From an uncultured Ignavibacteria bacterium (GTDB lineage: Bacteria > Bacteroidota > Ignavibacteria > Kapaibacteriales > Kapaibacteriaceae), in assembly GCA_937870915.1 (NCBI GenBank), contig CALMZQ010000221.1, positions 1 through 64,000 on the forward strand: a stretch of DNA of 64,000 bases. The letters run 5' to 3'. This document shows positions 1 through 10,378 of this stretch, one piece after another. Every line of letters starts with the position of its first letter. The stretch's first letter is position 1. The translations under genes were made by a program, and so were the position numbers. The notes under the pieces are model-generated. The model had not been told where the DNA came from. It saw nothing but the letters and a program-made list of their open reading frames with translations, and searched no databases.

Positions 1-110
1 CAAGCCGTTGAATTCCCTTAAAGACCCCCCGCCCCCCAATCCCCCTCCGCCAAACCCCCCCCCCCCTTTCACCCCCCCCCCCCCCAAAACAGCCCCCCCC
101 CCCCCCCTGA
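1..110. repeat. C-homopolymer-rich low-complexity stretch at window start
   Basis: Several runs of 6-15 consecutive C in the first ~110 nt, unlike the rest of the window. Confidence 0.8.
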
Positions 111-439
111 TTGATCTAATCCACTTAGGTACTCCAACAACTGCCTTGAGATATGGTGCGAAATTCATCGTGTTGCGCCTAGAATGAAAATGTTAGTTGC
201 GTTCGTTTCCTATGTGATTTTCTGATTGGTTCACGATGGCATGGGCGGTCATTACTGATCAAATCGGCTCGTACGTGAAAGTACTTATCTGTTGACCCTT
301 TCCCGATAACTCAAAACTTTAAAAAAAGTTTCAAACCGGCATCTTCACCCCGACGTCTAGCTTGCCGGGTGGGCTAGCCCCCGTGTATTCGTAAGAGGAC
401 TCTCGCCAATTCAGACATCATTTGATTTGTACCAAACAC

Positions 440-1495
440 CTAGTGCTCCTGCAATAACATGGCTATATGACGAAGCTTCGGAATTGACTCGCACAACACC
501 TTGATCATCGCCATCACGGGCACGGCTAGAATCGCACCTACTGCTCCCCAAAGCCACGTAAAGAAGAGGAAGGCGAGGATTACGACTACAGGGGCAAGAT
601 CCATACTCTTGCCCATGATACGGGGCTCTGCAACACGCTCAATGATCATATCACCGGCAAGCAAGGCGATTACGATTCCGATCAACATTCCGCCGGCACC
701 GAACTGTAAATACGCAAAGGCCATCGGTAGCACTAATGCAGCGATACCGCCGATAACGGGAACGAATGTGAAAAAGAACGTGAGTACACCAAACACAATG
801 GCGAGGTCTAGACCAAACGCAAGACCGATAATAGCAGTGATTATTCCCGAGAGGAGATTGACTAGTGACTTTGATACGAGGAACCGACGCATTTTTTCGT
901 CTGTTTCGTGAACCACGGCGAGGATTTTCTTGTGTCTTTCCCTTCCATACGCAGCAAGCACCGCATTGCTGAAGGAGTCACCGGCACCAAGGATCATCAG
1001 CACGAGAATGAAGATCATGAAGCTCGTGGAAAGCGCAGTCATCGTTGAGCCAAGAGCTCCTGTTACCATTGCAATAATCTTCTCAGCATCGAGAAGTTTT
1101 GAAGGCTCAGAGAATGTTGTACTCGACCCTCCAATTGTACCCAAGAATTCTGCCACAAGGTCTTGAAGGTCGTGGATAGAATTGGCTATTGCTGGTGCAT
1201 ATCCCGGAATCACTTCGGCCACCTGTACGCCACAGTAGCCTAGTACTGCGCCTACGCCAGCTGCAAATAGGGCGCAGATAACAGAGACGATAAGAATGGA
1301 TAGCGCATGGGGGATTCCCTTTTTCGTGAGCTTCGTTACGTATGGACGTAGTAACCGGGCAATGAGGAAGCTCACAAAGACTGGTAGGATCAGTTCGCTT
1401 AGCGACTTCGCAACCCAAACAAGCACAACAAACGCGAGAATGCCTGTGAACCACGTCAGCATACGCACGTCCATTCGTACCTTGGATTCGATCAT
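440..1495 (-). CDS. AI-2E family transporter (multi-pass membrane protein)
   Basis: 351-aa ORF with many hydrophobic segments; overall pattern matches the AI-2E/PerM family. Confidence 0.85.
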   Translation of the reverse strand: MIESKVRMDVRMLTWFTGILAFVVLVWVAKSLSELILPVFVSFLIARLLRPYVTKLTKKGIPHALSILIVSVICALFAAGVGAVLGYCGVQVAEVIPGYAPAIANSIHDLQDLVAEFLGTIGGSSTTFSEPSKLLDAEKIIAMVTGALGSTMTALSTSFMIFILVLMILGAGDSFSNAVLAAYGRERHKKILAVVHETDEKMRRFLVSKSLVNLLSGIITAIIGLAFGLDLAIVFGVLTFFFTFVPVIGGIAALVLPMAFAYLQFGAGGMLIGIVIALLAGDMIIERVAEPRIMGKSMDLAPVVVILAFLFFTWLWGAVGAILAVPVMAMIKVLCESIPKLRHIAMLLQEH

Positions 1496-1548
1496 TTGAG
1501 CCCCTTTCAGTTCGTGGTCTACATTCGATCGCAGTGCAATGTAAACGA

Positions 1549-1576
1549 AAAAGCCTCGGCAGTTGCCGAGGCTTTT
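1549..1576 (-). terminator. Rho-independent terminator downstream of rpmG
   Basis: AAAGCCTCGGCA-GT-TGCCGAGGCTTT hairpin followed by a T-rich tract on the minus strand. Confidence 0.8.
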
Positions 1577-1606
1577 GAACGTTGACTTTGAGAGAAAAAC
1601 CGCTGG

Positions 1607-1786
1607 TTAGCGGATTTCCTTATGTACAGTGTGACGCTTGAGGTACGGATTGTACTTCTTGATCTCCAAGCGTTCTGTTGTGTTTTGCTTGTTCTTCATC
1701 GTTGAATACCGCGATGCAGGCTTGCCTTCTTTTTTGGCTTCCGTGCATTCTAGCGTGATGATGACGCGTGCGCCCTTTTTGGCCAT
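1607..1786 (-). CDS. rpmG: 50S ribosomal protein L33 (59 aa, below the ORF-track length cut-off)
   Basis: Manual translation [59 protein letters not shown]. Confidence 0.9.
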   Translation of the reverse strand: MAKKGARVIITLECTEAKKEGKPASRYSTMKNKQNTTERLEIKKYNPYLKRHTVHKEIR

Positions 1787-1863
1787 GACATTACTCCGTG
1801 TTTCTCGATTGCATTTTTGGGGACGACAAATCTACGGCAATGTGACGTAAACTCCAAACAAGG

Positions 1864-4341
1864 TTACCGCTTACGTGTCGTTTTAGCCGGAACCTTTTTG
1901 GAAACAGGACTACGAAATGCAACAGGAATAGCCTCGGTAATGGTGCCTACATAGACAATCGTTAGACCCTCTGTGACCATTGGCGAGAGCTCCTGTACAT
2001 CTTTCTTGTTGTCTTTAGGTACCATTACGGTAGTCATTCCGGCCCTTTTTGCAGCAAGCAGCTTCTCGTTCAAACCACCAATCGGGAGCACGTTGCCGCG
2101 CAAGGTTACCTCACCCGTCATGGCAACATCTCCACGAAGGGGCTTGCCACTCGCTGCAGACAATAGCGCCAACGTCATCGTGATACCGGCCGATGGGCCA
2201 TCCTTAGGAATGGCACCTTCCGGAACGTGGATGTGGATCTCCTTGCCCTTGGCGAAATCGGGGTCGAGTTCGAAACGAGCGGCATTGCTGCGCAGAAATG
2301 ACAGGGCGGCCATGGCGGACTCCTTCATCACGTCGCCGAGTTTCCCCGTTAACGTCAGACGTTCTACGCCGGGCATGAAAGTAACTTCAACCGGTAGCGT
2401 ATCACCACCCATTGACGTCCAAGCAAGCCCCGTAGCAACTCCAATCTTATCGCTGATCTCTTCTTCTTTTTCCTTGTATTTGGCTACGCGGAGAAGGCGT
2501 TCAATAGCCTTTTCATCTACCTTCCACGACCGTTGTTTAACGATCTTGGCATATGCCTTACTTGAACGGACGTCGTCAACCTTGGTCTTGCCGGACCTCT
2601 TGCTCACGTCACCAACGATGTCCATGGCAAGTTTGCGCATCACACTTGCGATCTCGCGTTCAAGACTCCGTACTCCTGCTTCGCGCGTGTATTCTCGCAC
2701 GATCTTCAACAAAGCGGCATCGGTGAAGGTGATGTTGAAATCCTGGAGTCCGTGACGTTCGATCTGCTTTGGAATGATGTACTGCTTAGCAATCTGAACC
2801 TTATCTGGCTCCAGATAACTCGATAGCTCGATCACTTCAAGTCGATCAAGTAGGGGGCCTGGAATATCGTACTTCACATTCGCCGTTGCGATGAAGAGAA
2901 CGTTCGATAGATCGTAGTCCACTTCGAGATAATGATCACTAAATGTGCTGTTCTGTTCCGGATCCAATACTTCAAGAAGGGCTGCACTTGGATCACCACG
3001 GAAATCCATGGACATCTTATCGATCTCATCGAGCAAGATCACAGGATTTGTAGACCCGGCACGCTTCATCGACTGAATAATCTTGCCCGGCATCGCGCCG
3101 ATATATGTTCTTCTGTGTCCGCGGATCTCGGCTTCATCTCGTACTCCACCAAGCGACATGCGAACAAAGTTTCTGCCAAGGGCCCGTGCAATAGACTTTG
3201 CAAGGGAAGTTTTCCCAACTCCCGGAGGTCCAACAAAACACAGAATCTGGCCACGCATTGCACCAACGAGGTTCAATACGGAGATGTATTCTAGAATGCG
3301 TTCCTTGGGCTTTTCAAGATCGTAGTGGTCCGTGTTGAGTATGCCTTGAACATGATTGATGTCGAGGTCATCAGCTGTGCGTGCAGACCACGGTACATTG
3401 GCAATCCATTCTAGCCATGTGCGATTCACGCTGAATTCAGGAGACATCGACGGCGTGCGTTTTAGCCTGTCGAATTCTTCGAATACCTTGGACTTTGTTG
3501 GCTCCGGCAGCTCAGCTTTTTCTAGGAGCTCACGAAGCGGACCGAGCTCTGTTCCACCATCATCTTCATCTCCGAGCTCTGTTTGTAGTGCTCGAATCTG
3601 TTCCTGAATGAAATATTTACGCTGGGATTTTTGGATCTGATCCTGAACCTTAGAGTCAATCTCTACTTCAAGGCGAAGCAGTTCGAGCTCGTTGGACAAC
3701 ATCTGAACAAGCTCATAATATTGGCTCTTCACATCCGGTGCGTCAAGAATCCGTTGTTTCACCTCAACCTTTTGAGAAACATTGGCCGCAGCGTAATACA
3801 GCTTACGCATAGGATCTTCAATGTTCTGGAATGCGCCAAGCACCTCAGGAGGGAGATTCCGATTGTCCTTTACGTACTCTTCAAAGAGTTCCGTGGCATG
3901 ACGTATGAGCGCCTTGAGATTCCTATCTCGTTCATTCACCACCGGCGCAATCGTCTCCACCTCTGCTTCCAGGTATGGTTCGGTGCGGGACGGACCAACG
4001 ATTTTGGCCGTAACAGCACCTTCAACAAGTACCTTTAGAAGGTTGTTCGGAAGCCTCATCACCTGAAGGATCTTGGCGACTGTGCCTACCTTATGGATGT
4101 CGTCAAAACCTGCGTCTTCGGTGGACGCATGTCGCTGAGAAGTAACCAGTATGAACTTGTCCCGCTCCAGCGCTTCGGCAACCGCCTTGAGCGAAGAAGC
4201 CCGTCCTATAAGGACAGGAAAGATCATATACGGGTAGATAACGATATCCCGTAGGGGGAGAACCGGCATCTGCGTGGGGATGGCTGGGGCTCGTTTTTCG
4301 GCCTGTTCAATAGAGTCGAGGACGTCGGATTGGTCGATCAT
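1864..4341 (-). CDS. lon: ATP-dependent Lon protease
   Basis: 825 aa; Walker A GPPGVGKTSLAKSIA and catalytic PKDGPSAGITM. Confidence 0.97.
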   Translation of the reverse strand: MIDQSDVLDSIEQAEKRAPAIPTQMPVLPLRDIVIYPYMIFPVLIGRASSLKAVAEALERDKFILVTSQRHASTEDAGFDDIHKVGTVAKILQVMRLPNNLLKVLVEGAVTAKIVGPSRTEPYLEAEVETIAPVVNERDRNLKALIRHATELFEEYVKDNRNLPPEVLGAFQNIEDPMRKLYYAAANVSQKVEVKQRILDAPDVKSQYYELVQMLSNELELLRLEVEIDSKVQDQIQKSQRKYFIQEQIRALQTELGDEDDGGTELGPLRELLEKAELPEPTKSKVFEEFDRLKRTPSMSPEFSVNRTWLEWIANVPWSARTADDLDINHVQGILNTDHYDLEKPKERILEYISVLNLVGAMRGQILCFVGPPGVGKTSLAKSIARALGRNFVRMSLGGVRDEAEIRGHRRTYIGAMPGKIIQSMKRAGSTNPVILLDEIDKMSMDFRGDPSAALLEVLDPEQNSTFSDHYLEVDYDLSNVLFIATANVKYDIPGPLLDRLEVIELSSYLEPDKVQIAKQYIIPKQIERHGLQDFNITFTDAALLKIVREYTREAGVRSLEREIASVMRKLAMDIVGDVSKRSGKTKVDDVRSSKAYAKIVKQRSWKVDEKAIERLLRVAKYKEKEEEISDKIGVATGLAWTSMGGDTLPVEVTFMPGVERLTLTGKLGDVMKESAMAALSFLRSNAARFELDPDFAKGKEIHIHVPEGAIPKDGPSAGITMTLALLSAASGKPLRGDVAMTGEVTLRGNVLPIGGLNEKLLAAKRAGMTTVMVPKDNKKDVQELSPMVTEGLTIVYVGTITEAIPVAFRSPVSKKVPAKTTRKR

Positions 4342-4481
4342 GGGGTCTGAAGACGTGGACAGAACGGAAAAATTACGAAGGATATTCGTTAAAGCCAGCC
4401 GGACGTTTGGACGTAACCCCTTTTAACCCCTATCTTTGCGTTCTTTCCAAGAAGCTCAATTCACTGTAACCGAAGGTCCGT

Positions 4482-5147
4482 TTGAGGCGTCCGTATATCC
4501 CGCCGCAAGGTCCGCGTCAGGAACCCCAAAGAAAACACAAGATCAATGACGAGATCACAGCTGCTGATCTTCGAGTTGTTGATGCACAAGGTGCGCCGCT
4601 AGGCGTAATGCCGCGTCGCGAAGCATTGCGGATCGCACTTGAGCGTGAAGCAGATCTTGTTGAGATCGCACCACAGGCAAATCCACCTGTTTGTAAGATC
4701 ATTGATTATGGGAAGTTCATCTATGAACAGACCAAGCGTGATAAGCAACAGAAGAAGCAGCAAACGCAGACAACGTTGAAGGAAGTTCGGTTCAAGGCAG
4801 GAACAGACACGCATGACTTTGACTTCAAGACGAGACATGCGCGTGAGTTTCTGGAAGAAGGCCACAAGGTAAAGGCAACGGTGATGTTCAAGGGCCGCGA
4901 GATTCTTCACAAGGAACTCGGTGAAGTGCTTTTGCAACGATTCATCGATGCATTGGTGGAGGTCTCAAAGGTAGACCAGCCAATGCGCATGGAAGGTCGG
5001 TTCCTTGGTGTGATGCTTGCACCGGATATCAAGAAACCGGTCAAGAAGAAGGAGCCAAAACCAAAAACTGACGAGGCAGCTCCAAAGGCTGCGGCGCCAA
5101 CGGAAGAAGCTCAACCCGAAGCAGAACAACAATCAGTTCAGGAGTAA
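4482..5147 (+). CDS. infC: Translation initiation factor IF-3, apparent TTG start
   Basis: Conserved INDEI and [10 protein letters not shown] motifs; position immediately upstream of rpmI-rplT. Confidence 0.95.
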   Translation: MRRPYIPPQGPRQEPQRKHKINDEITAADLRVVDAQGAPLGVMPRREALRIALEREADLVEIAPQANPPVCKIIDYGKFIYEQTKRDKQQKKQQTQTTLKEVRFKAGTDTHDFDFKTRHAREFLEEGHKVKATVMFKGREILHKELGEVLLQRFIDALVEVSKVDQPMRMEGRFLGVMLAPDIKKPVKKKEPKPKTDEAAPKAAAPTEEAQPEAEQQSVQE

Positions 5148-5151
5148 TGTA

Positions 5152-5349
5152 ATGCCGAAGATGAAAACGAATTCCGGAGCCAAGAAGCGATTCAAGGTCA
5201 CCGGGTCAGGTGCGATCAAGCGTCAAAAAGCTAATCGCAGCCACATCCTCACAAGCAAGAATCGCAAGCGCAAGCGTAACCTCCGTCAGGATACACTTGT
5301 ACACCCGGCAGATATGCCGAACGTGTTGCATTGCCTCGCAATGCGTTAA
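5152..5349 (+). CDS. rpmI: 50S ribosomal protein L35
   Basis: [33 protein letters not shown], in the expected locus; true start is inside the longer ORF-track entry. Confidence 0.95.
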   Translation: MPKMKTNSGAKKRFKVTGSGAIKRQKANRSHILTSKNRKRKRNLRQDTLVHPADMPNVLHCLAMR

Positions 5350-5369
5350 GCGAACTCTCGCTTTTTTTT
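5348..5369 (+). terminator. Terminator/attenuator hairpin between rpmI and rplT
   Basis: AAGCGA-ACTC-TCGCTT followed by a T run, overlapping the rpmI stop codon. Confidence 0.65.
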
Positions 5370-5424
5370 CTCACGTCGTTCAGGGACACAGCCGTTCTCC
5401 TGACGACAAACAAAGGAGTTTGAC

Positions 5425-5766
5425 ATGCCAAGAAGTGTCAATAAAGTAGCGGCGCACCAGCGGAAGAAGAAATACTTCAAGCTCGCAAAGGGCTACTGGG
5501 GCGCAAGGTCAAAAGTATGGACAGTAGCGAAGCACCACGTTGAAAAGGGTCTTCAATATGCCTACAGAGACCGCCGTAATAAAAAGCGTACGTTCCGCTC
5601 ACTGTGGATCATTCGTATCAATGCTGCAGCCCGCCTCAATGGCACAACGTATTCGCGTTTGATGCACGGTTTGAAGCTGAAGAACATCCAGATCAATCGC
5701 AAGGTCCTTGCAGACATCGCGATGAATCACCCAGCGGTGTTTTCAACAATCGTAAAATCGGTGTAA
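5425..5766 (+). CDS. rplT: 50S ribosomal protein L20
   Basis: [62 protein letters not shown]. Confidence 0.97.
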   Translation: MPRSVNKVAAHQRKKKYFKLAKGYWGARSKVWTVAKHHVEKGLQYAYRDRRNKKRTFRSLWIIRINAAARLNGTTYSRLMHGLKLKNIQINRKVLADIAMNHPAVFSTIVKSV

Positions 5767-5809
5767 GGCAACGGTAGCAGAAGATCGTCAGATCTTCGAG
5801 AACTTTTCG

Positions 5810-5850
5810 AACGGCGGTGATGACTTCGGTCGTCACCGCCGTTTCTTCTT
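5810..5850 (+). terminator. Hairpin terminator after rplT
   Basis: AACGGCGGTGATGAC-TTCG-GTCGTCACCGCCGTT followed by TCTTCTTC; TTCG tetraloop. Confidence 0.7.
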
Positions 5851-5865
5851 CCTAGATTTGCATCT

Positions 5866-6888
5866 ATGACGCTCATCGACCAAATATCTGCTCTCCGCTC
5901 GGAGATCGAACACGAGATCCCCACGATCGATTCAGCGGATGCTGCTGAACGCTTCCGGCTAAAGCACCTTGTGAAGAAGGGGACCATTCAATCCTGCGTT
6001 GAAGGTCTTCGAATGGTTCCGCGCGAGGAGAAGCCCCTTGTTGGAAAAGCACTCAATGAATTGCGTGCACTTGCCGAAGGAGCATTTGCCCATGCTCAAG
6101 AACAGTTCGGAAAACGTTCTTCAACTCCGCATCTCGATCTTACACTTCCTCCTCGTGGGCAACGCCGTGGAGCAGTACATCCTATCACGCAAACTGTTGA
6201 CAAACTCGTCAGCATCTTCTCGTCCATGGGGTTCGAAGTTGCTGAGGGGCCGGATGTTGAAGACGACACGCATAACTTCGGTAAGCTGAATTTTGCTGCC
6301 GACCATCCTGCTCGCGATATGCAGGATACCTTCTTCATCGACGATGAGGCTCGGGCAGATCTTCTCCTGCGTACACACACATCGAGTGTACAGGTACGTG
6401 TTATGGAGAACATGAAACCACCAATTCGCTGCATCATGCCGGGTAGGGTCTATCGTAATGAGGCGGTGAGTGCACGATCGCTGGCAGAGTTCCACCAGAT
6501 TGAAGGACTGTATATCGATAAGGGTGTGAGCATGGCCGATCTTAAGGGTACGATCATGGCCTTTGCCCGTCGGTTCTACGATGAAAACGCTGAGTTCCGT
6601 TTCCGCACCTCCTACTTCCCATTCACTGAACCGAGTTGCGAGATCGACATGTCATGTTTCCTCTGTAAGGGAGACGGGTGTCGCATTTGTAAACATTCCG
6701 GATGGTTGGAGATCTGCGGTGCCGGTATGGTCCATCCCAATGTTCTCTCGGCATGCGGAATCGATCCAAATGAATATTCAGGCTTTGCCTTTGGCTTTGG
6801 TGTTGAGAGAGTTGTGTTGATGCTAACGGGGATCGATGATATTCGACTCCTGTATGATAATGACATTCGTGTCCTATCGCAGTTCTGA
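5866..6888 (+). CDS. pheS: Phenylalanyl-tRNA synthetase alpha subunit
   Basis: LRTHTSSVQVR, FHQIEGLYID and FGFGVERVVLML class II aaRS motifs. Confidence 0.96.
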   Translation: MTLIDQISALRSEIEHEIPTIDSADAAERFRLKHLVKKGTIQSCVEGLRMVPREEKPLVGKALNELRALAEGAFAHAQEQFGKRSSTPHLDLTLPPRGQRRGAVHPITQTVDKLVSIFSSMGFEVAEGPDVEDDTHNFGKLNFAADHPARDMQDTFFIDDEARADLLLRTHTSSVQVRVMENMKPPIRCIMPGRVYRNEAVSARSLAEFHQIEGLYIDKGVSMADLKGTIMAFARRFYDENAEFRFRTSYFPFTEPSCEIDMSCFLCKGDGCRICKHSGWLEICGAGMVHPNVLSACGIDPNEYSGFAFGFGVERVVLMLTGIDDIRLLYDNDIRVLSQF

Positions 6889-6890
6889 TC

Positions 6891-7589
6891 ATGCCCCTTC
6901 TAACGGCAACAGATATCCACAAGTCGTATCGCAGAACGGGTCAGGCAGACACCGAAGTGCTGCGAGGCGCATCCCTCATAGTAGAAGCCGGCGAGGTGGT
7001 GGCATTGGTTGGTCCAAGTGGGGCAGGCAAGAGTACGATGTTGCATATCATGGCGTCGTTGGATTCTGCTGATAGTGGAACGGTCCTTCTCAAGATCGAA
7101 GGTCAAGACACCAACCTTGCCAAACTCTCACCGTCGGCTCTTGCTATCATCCGTGCGAATAGCATCGGCATGGTCTTTCAGTTTCATCATTTGCTGCCGG
7201 AATTCACTGCTCTTGAGAATGTTGCCATGCCTGCGTTGGTTGCCGGACTGTCAAGTAAGGCTGCCAATGCAAAAGCCAATACCTTGCTTGAGCAAGTAGG
7301 GATGTTGCATCGTGCCGGACATATGCCAATGGAAATGTCTGGGGGTGAACAGCAACGTGTGGCGATTGCCCGTGCGTTAATCAACGAGCCGTCCATCGTA
7401 TTCGCAGATGAGCCAACAGGCAATCTGGATACTGATAATGCTTCGTCCGTTGCAGAACTGTTGCTGGGACTACGAGAAACACGCAACGTAGCCTGTGTTA
7501 TCGCAACTCATAGTCTCGAGCTGGCGCATAGAGCACATCGCGTTGTGCAGATGGTTGATGGCAGATGTATTGGGCCGGGAAATGCATAG
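6891..7589 (+). CDS. ABC transporter ATP-binding protein, LolD-type
   Basis: [23 protein letters not shown]-type signature [24 protein letters not shown]. Confidence 0.9.
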   Translation: MPLLTATDIHKSYRRTGQADTEVLRGASLIVEAGEVVALVGPSGAGKSTMLHIMASLDSADSGTVLLKIEGQDTNLAKLSPSALAIIRANSIGMVFQFHHLLPEFTALENVAMPALVAGLSSKAANAKANTLLEQVGMLHRAGHMPMEMSGGEQQRVAIARALINEPSIVFADEPTGNLDTDNASSVAELLLGLRETRNVACVIATHSLELAHRAHRVVQMVDGRCIGPGNA

Positions 7590-7941
7590 GCGACTCGGAA
7601 TGATGCTCATTGGCTACGGAGTGTTCCTTGTAGCAACCGGCGTTTTGGGATTCGTCCTTACGCGGGAAACAAGTGTATCGTCGCTATTCAACGGTGGGAT
7701 ATTTGGAACTCTCCTCATAGTGCTTGGAGTAATGCATCAACAGGGGAGAATGTGGACACATCCTGCTAGCCTGTCTGCTTCCGCGATCTTCACACTTACG
7801 TTTCTGTGGAGAGCTGCACTTCAATGGTATGAAATAGCGAACGGCGATGTCACACGAGTGAACATCGCCGTTCTGTTGTCTGTTATGTCTCTGGTGAGCC
7901 TCGCCGTTGTGCTCGTGCTCTTCAAGCACTACAGACACTAG
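7582..7941 (+). CDS. Small multi-pass membrane protein, unknown function
   Basis: ATG at 7582 ([13 protein letters not shown]) overlaps the upstream stop; hydrophobic segments. Confidence 0.6.
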   Translation: MHRRLGMMLIGYGVFLVATGVLGFVLTRETSVSSLFNGGIFGTLLIVLGVMHQQGRMWTHPASLSASAIFTLTFLWRAALQWYEIANGDVTRVNIAVLLSVMSLVSLAVVLVLFKHYRH

Positions 7942-7948
7942 GAGCCCC

Positions 7949-8587
7949 TTATAGCTTGAAGACCAATCCGCCACCAAGGCTGAATTGGAAGAGCTGGATC
8001 ATCGTTGATACACCGTAGCCACTACCACCCGTTCCAAGGTAGAAGCCGGCACCGCCAAACACCATGGGCATGTTAAGATTCGCATTGAGTCGAACACCGA
8101 TCTTCTCATTCAACCAGATCTTTGCGCCACCAGTAACGGAACCAAGAAAACGTGTCTCAGAATCGTAGGCACTATTGACCGGAGCAAAGATCTCCATGCC
8201 AAAAAGCAAACCCCCAAACATCGTTACCTTGTCGTTTACATCCTTGTGATAGAGTCCGCCGATCTGAATGAAGTGATTGTTGATTTCACTGCCATTGTCT
8301 CCCGGCATACCCATATAACCCTCGATGCGAACAGACGTAGGCTGAAATGCATATTGCAGCTCGAGCATCACGTTGTTTCGGAGATCAACGTCAATAGCAC
8401 CACCGTATACGATGGAAGGCTCGAAATAGAGATTGCCGTTATAGTTGTTGTAATAGTAGTCATTCGACGCACCGAACATGTAGTTCGCAAAGGCATTGAG
8501 TTCTACCTTTTGGGCGCTCACGGTAGAAGCAGCAAGAACAAGGGCAAGGCACGTTGTTACAAGGTGTTTCATAGAGATCTTTCGCAT
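7949..8587 (-). CDS. Secreted/outer membrane beta-barrel-like protein
   Basis: Signal peptide (VLAASTVSAQ) and alternating beta-like strands. Confidence 0.65.
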   Translation of the reverse strand: MRKISMKHLVTTCLALVLAASTVSAQKVELNAFANYMFGASNDYYYNNYNGNLYFEPSIVYGGAIDVDLRNNVMLELQYAFQPTSVRIEGYMGMPGDNGSEINNHFIQIGGLYHKDVNDKVTMFGGLLFGMEIFAPVNSAYDSETRFLGSVTGGAKIWLNEKIGVRLNANLNMPMVFGGAGFYLGTGGSGYGVSTMIQLFQFSLGGGLVFKL

Positions 8588-8614
8588 GTGGGAAGTGGGT
8601 GATATGTTGAGAAT

Positions 8615-9892
8615 CTACTGTACTTGACCGAAGAGGTCGAACTCTGCAGCATCGTCGATCACTACGTTGACAAAGGAGCCAGGGCTAAGTGTGGTATTTG
8701 AACGAATATAGACGTCATTATCTACTTCCGGTGCATCGGCCTCGGTTCTTCCGCGGTACTCTCCGTTAAGGTCTTCTTCGATGAGAACACGTTGCCTTGT
8801 GCCAACCTTTGCAAGGTTTTTGGCGAGCGATATACTTCCTTGCAGGTCCATAACACGTTGAACGCGGGCGTCCTTTACGTCATCCGGGATTGGATCACCG
8901 AGAATGTAGGCATAGGTGTCGTCTTCCTGCGAATACTTGAACACACCAACGCGGTCGAGTTGTTGTTGCTCCAAGAACTCAACAAGTTCATCAACATCTG
9001 ATTCGGTCTCGCTCGGATAGCCGATGATAAACGTGCTACGGAGCGTGATGTCCGGTACTTGTTGGCGAATGGCGTCGAGTAGTTCTTCCGTGGTTTTGCG
9101 TGTTATGCCCCTTCTCATATTCTTCAACACATTGGTAGATGCATGTTGAAGAGGCATATCGAGATAATTGCAGATATTCTTTCGATCACGGATGACCGGA
9201 AGAATGTCGTGGGGGAATTTGGCCGGATAGGCATACATGCAGCGGATCCACTCAGCACCACTTTCGTCTGAGAGAGCCATGAGTAAATCAGCAAGCCTGC
9301 GTTTGTCATAGATATCCAGACCATAATACGTTAGGTCTTGGGCCACAAGTACGATCTCTTTCACGCCTTGCGAAACAAGATTCTGAGCATTCTTTACGAC
9401 TGTCTCAATGGGCGTACTACGATGTGTTCCGCGCATGATCGGGATGGCGCAGAACGAACACGGATTGTCGCATCCTTCGGAAATCTTGAGATAGGCGTAG
9501 TGTTGTGGAGTTGAGAGAATGCGGTCTCCCAGCAAGGAATATTTGAGGTCGGGAGATATGGCCTTGATGATCTGTTCATAGGCCTCAGTACCGAAGAAGT
9601 GATCTACTTCCGGTATCTCCTTGCGTAGGTCATCTCCGTAGCGTTCAGAAAGGCAACCGGCCACAACAAGCTGACGAAGCGAACCGTCTTTTCGGAGCTG
9701 GGCTGCTTCGAGGATCATGTTAACGCTTTCTTCCTTTGCCGTATCGATAAAGCCACACGTATTGATCACAAGGGTATCGGCATCTTCAACAGAATCTGCC
9801 AACTCCATGTGATTGGCCGTGAGATGTCCAGCCAGCGTTTCGCTGTCCACAGTGTTCTTGCTGCAACCCAGGGTGATAATGTGGACCTTCAT
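8615..9892 (-). CDS. rimO: Ribosomal protein S12 methylthiotransferase
   Basis: LGCSKNTVDSE and radical-SAM CDNPCSFCAIP motifs. Confidence 0.95.
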   Translation of the reverse strand: MKVHIITLGCSKNTVDSETLAGHLTANHMELADSVEDADTLVINTCGFIDTAKEESVNMILEAAQLRKDGSLRQLVVAGCLSERYGDDLRKEIPEVDHFFGTEAYEQIIKAISPDLKYSLLGDRILSTPQHYAYLKISEGCDNPCSFCAIPIMRGTHRSTPIETVVKNAQNLVSQGVKEIVLVAQDLTYYGLDIYDKRRLADLLMALSDESGAEWIRCMYAYPAKFPHDILPVIRDRKNICNYLDMPLQHASTNVLKNMRRGITRKTTEELLDAIRQQVPDITLRSTFIIGYPSETESDVDELVEFLEQQQLDRVGVFKYSQEDDTYAYILGDPIPDDVKDARVQRVMDLQGSISLAKNLAKVGTRQRVLIEEDLNGEYRGRTEADAPEVDNDVYIRSNTTLSPGSFVNVVIDDAAEFDLFGQVQ

Positions 9893-10368
9893 GCGAATCT
9901 ATTCTTCATACGTTCTGCCACGATCTCGGGCACAAACTCGGTGATGTTCTGATCATATCTCCCCAGCTCTCGAATGATACTGGAGTTGAGATAGGTGAAA
10001 CGTTCGTGGGGCATCATGAAGATGGTCGTCACGTCGGGCTGGAGCTTGCGGTTCATAAGGGCAATCTGGAACTCATATTCGAAGTCGCTTACAGCACGGA
10101 GTCCACGCACAATAACGTCCACGCCATTCTCGCGGGCAAAGTCCACAACGAGTCCGGCATAAACCGTTACTCGCACATTGGGAAGATGGACAAGTGAGGC
10201 CGCGGCCATCTCCAAACGTTCGGTTTCGTCAAAAAGTGGGGTCTTCTTACTGTTCTTGGCAACAACAACGGTAACCGTCTCGAACATCTGGGCTGCACGT
10301 TCGATCACATCTACGTGACCGTTCGTGATAGGATCGAATGATCCCGGATACATGGCGTGTTTGGACAT
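9889..10368 (-). CDS. coaD: Phosphopantetheine adenylyltransferase
   Basis: YPGSFDPITNGHVDVIERA; SSIIREL near C-terminus. Confidence 0.97.
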   Translation of the reverse strand: MSKHAMYPGSFDPITNGHVDVIERAAQMFETVTVVVAKNSKKTPLFDETERLEMAAASLVHLPNVRVTVYAGLVVDFARENGVDVIVRGLRAVSDFEYEFQIALMNRKLQPDVTTIFMMPHERFTYLNSSIIRELGRYDQNITEFVPEIVAERMKNRFA

Positions 10369-10378
10369 AGACTACAAA

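Noticed and set aside
501-911. Plus-strand ORFs opposite the AI-2E transporter gene, and many similar antisense ORFs across the window (e.g. 1973-2755, 16961-17374)
   Set aside because: Shadow ORFs of confidently identified genes with no recognisable domains or plausible composition
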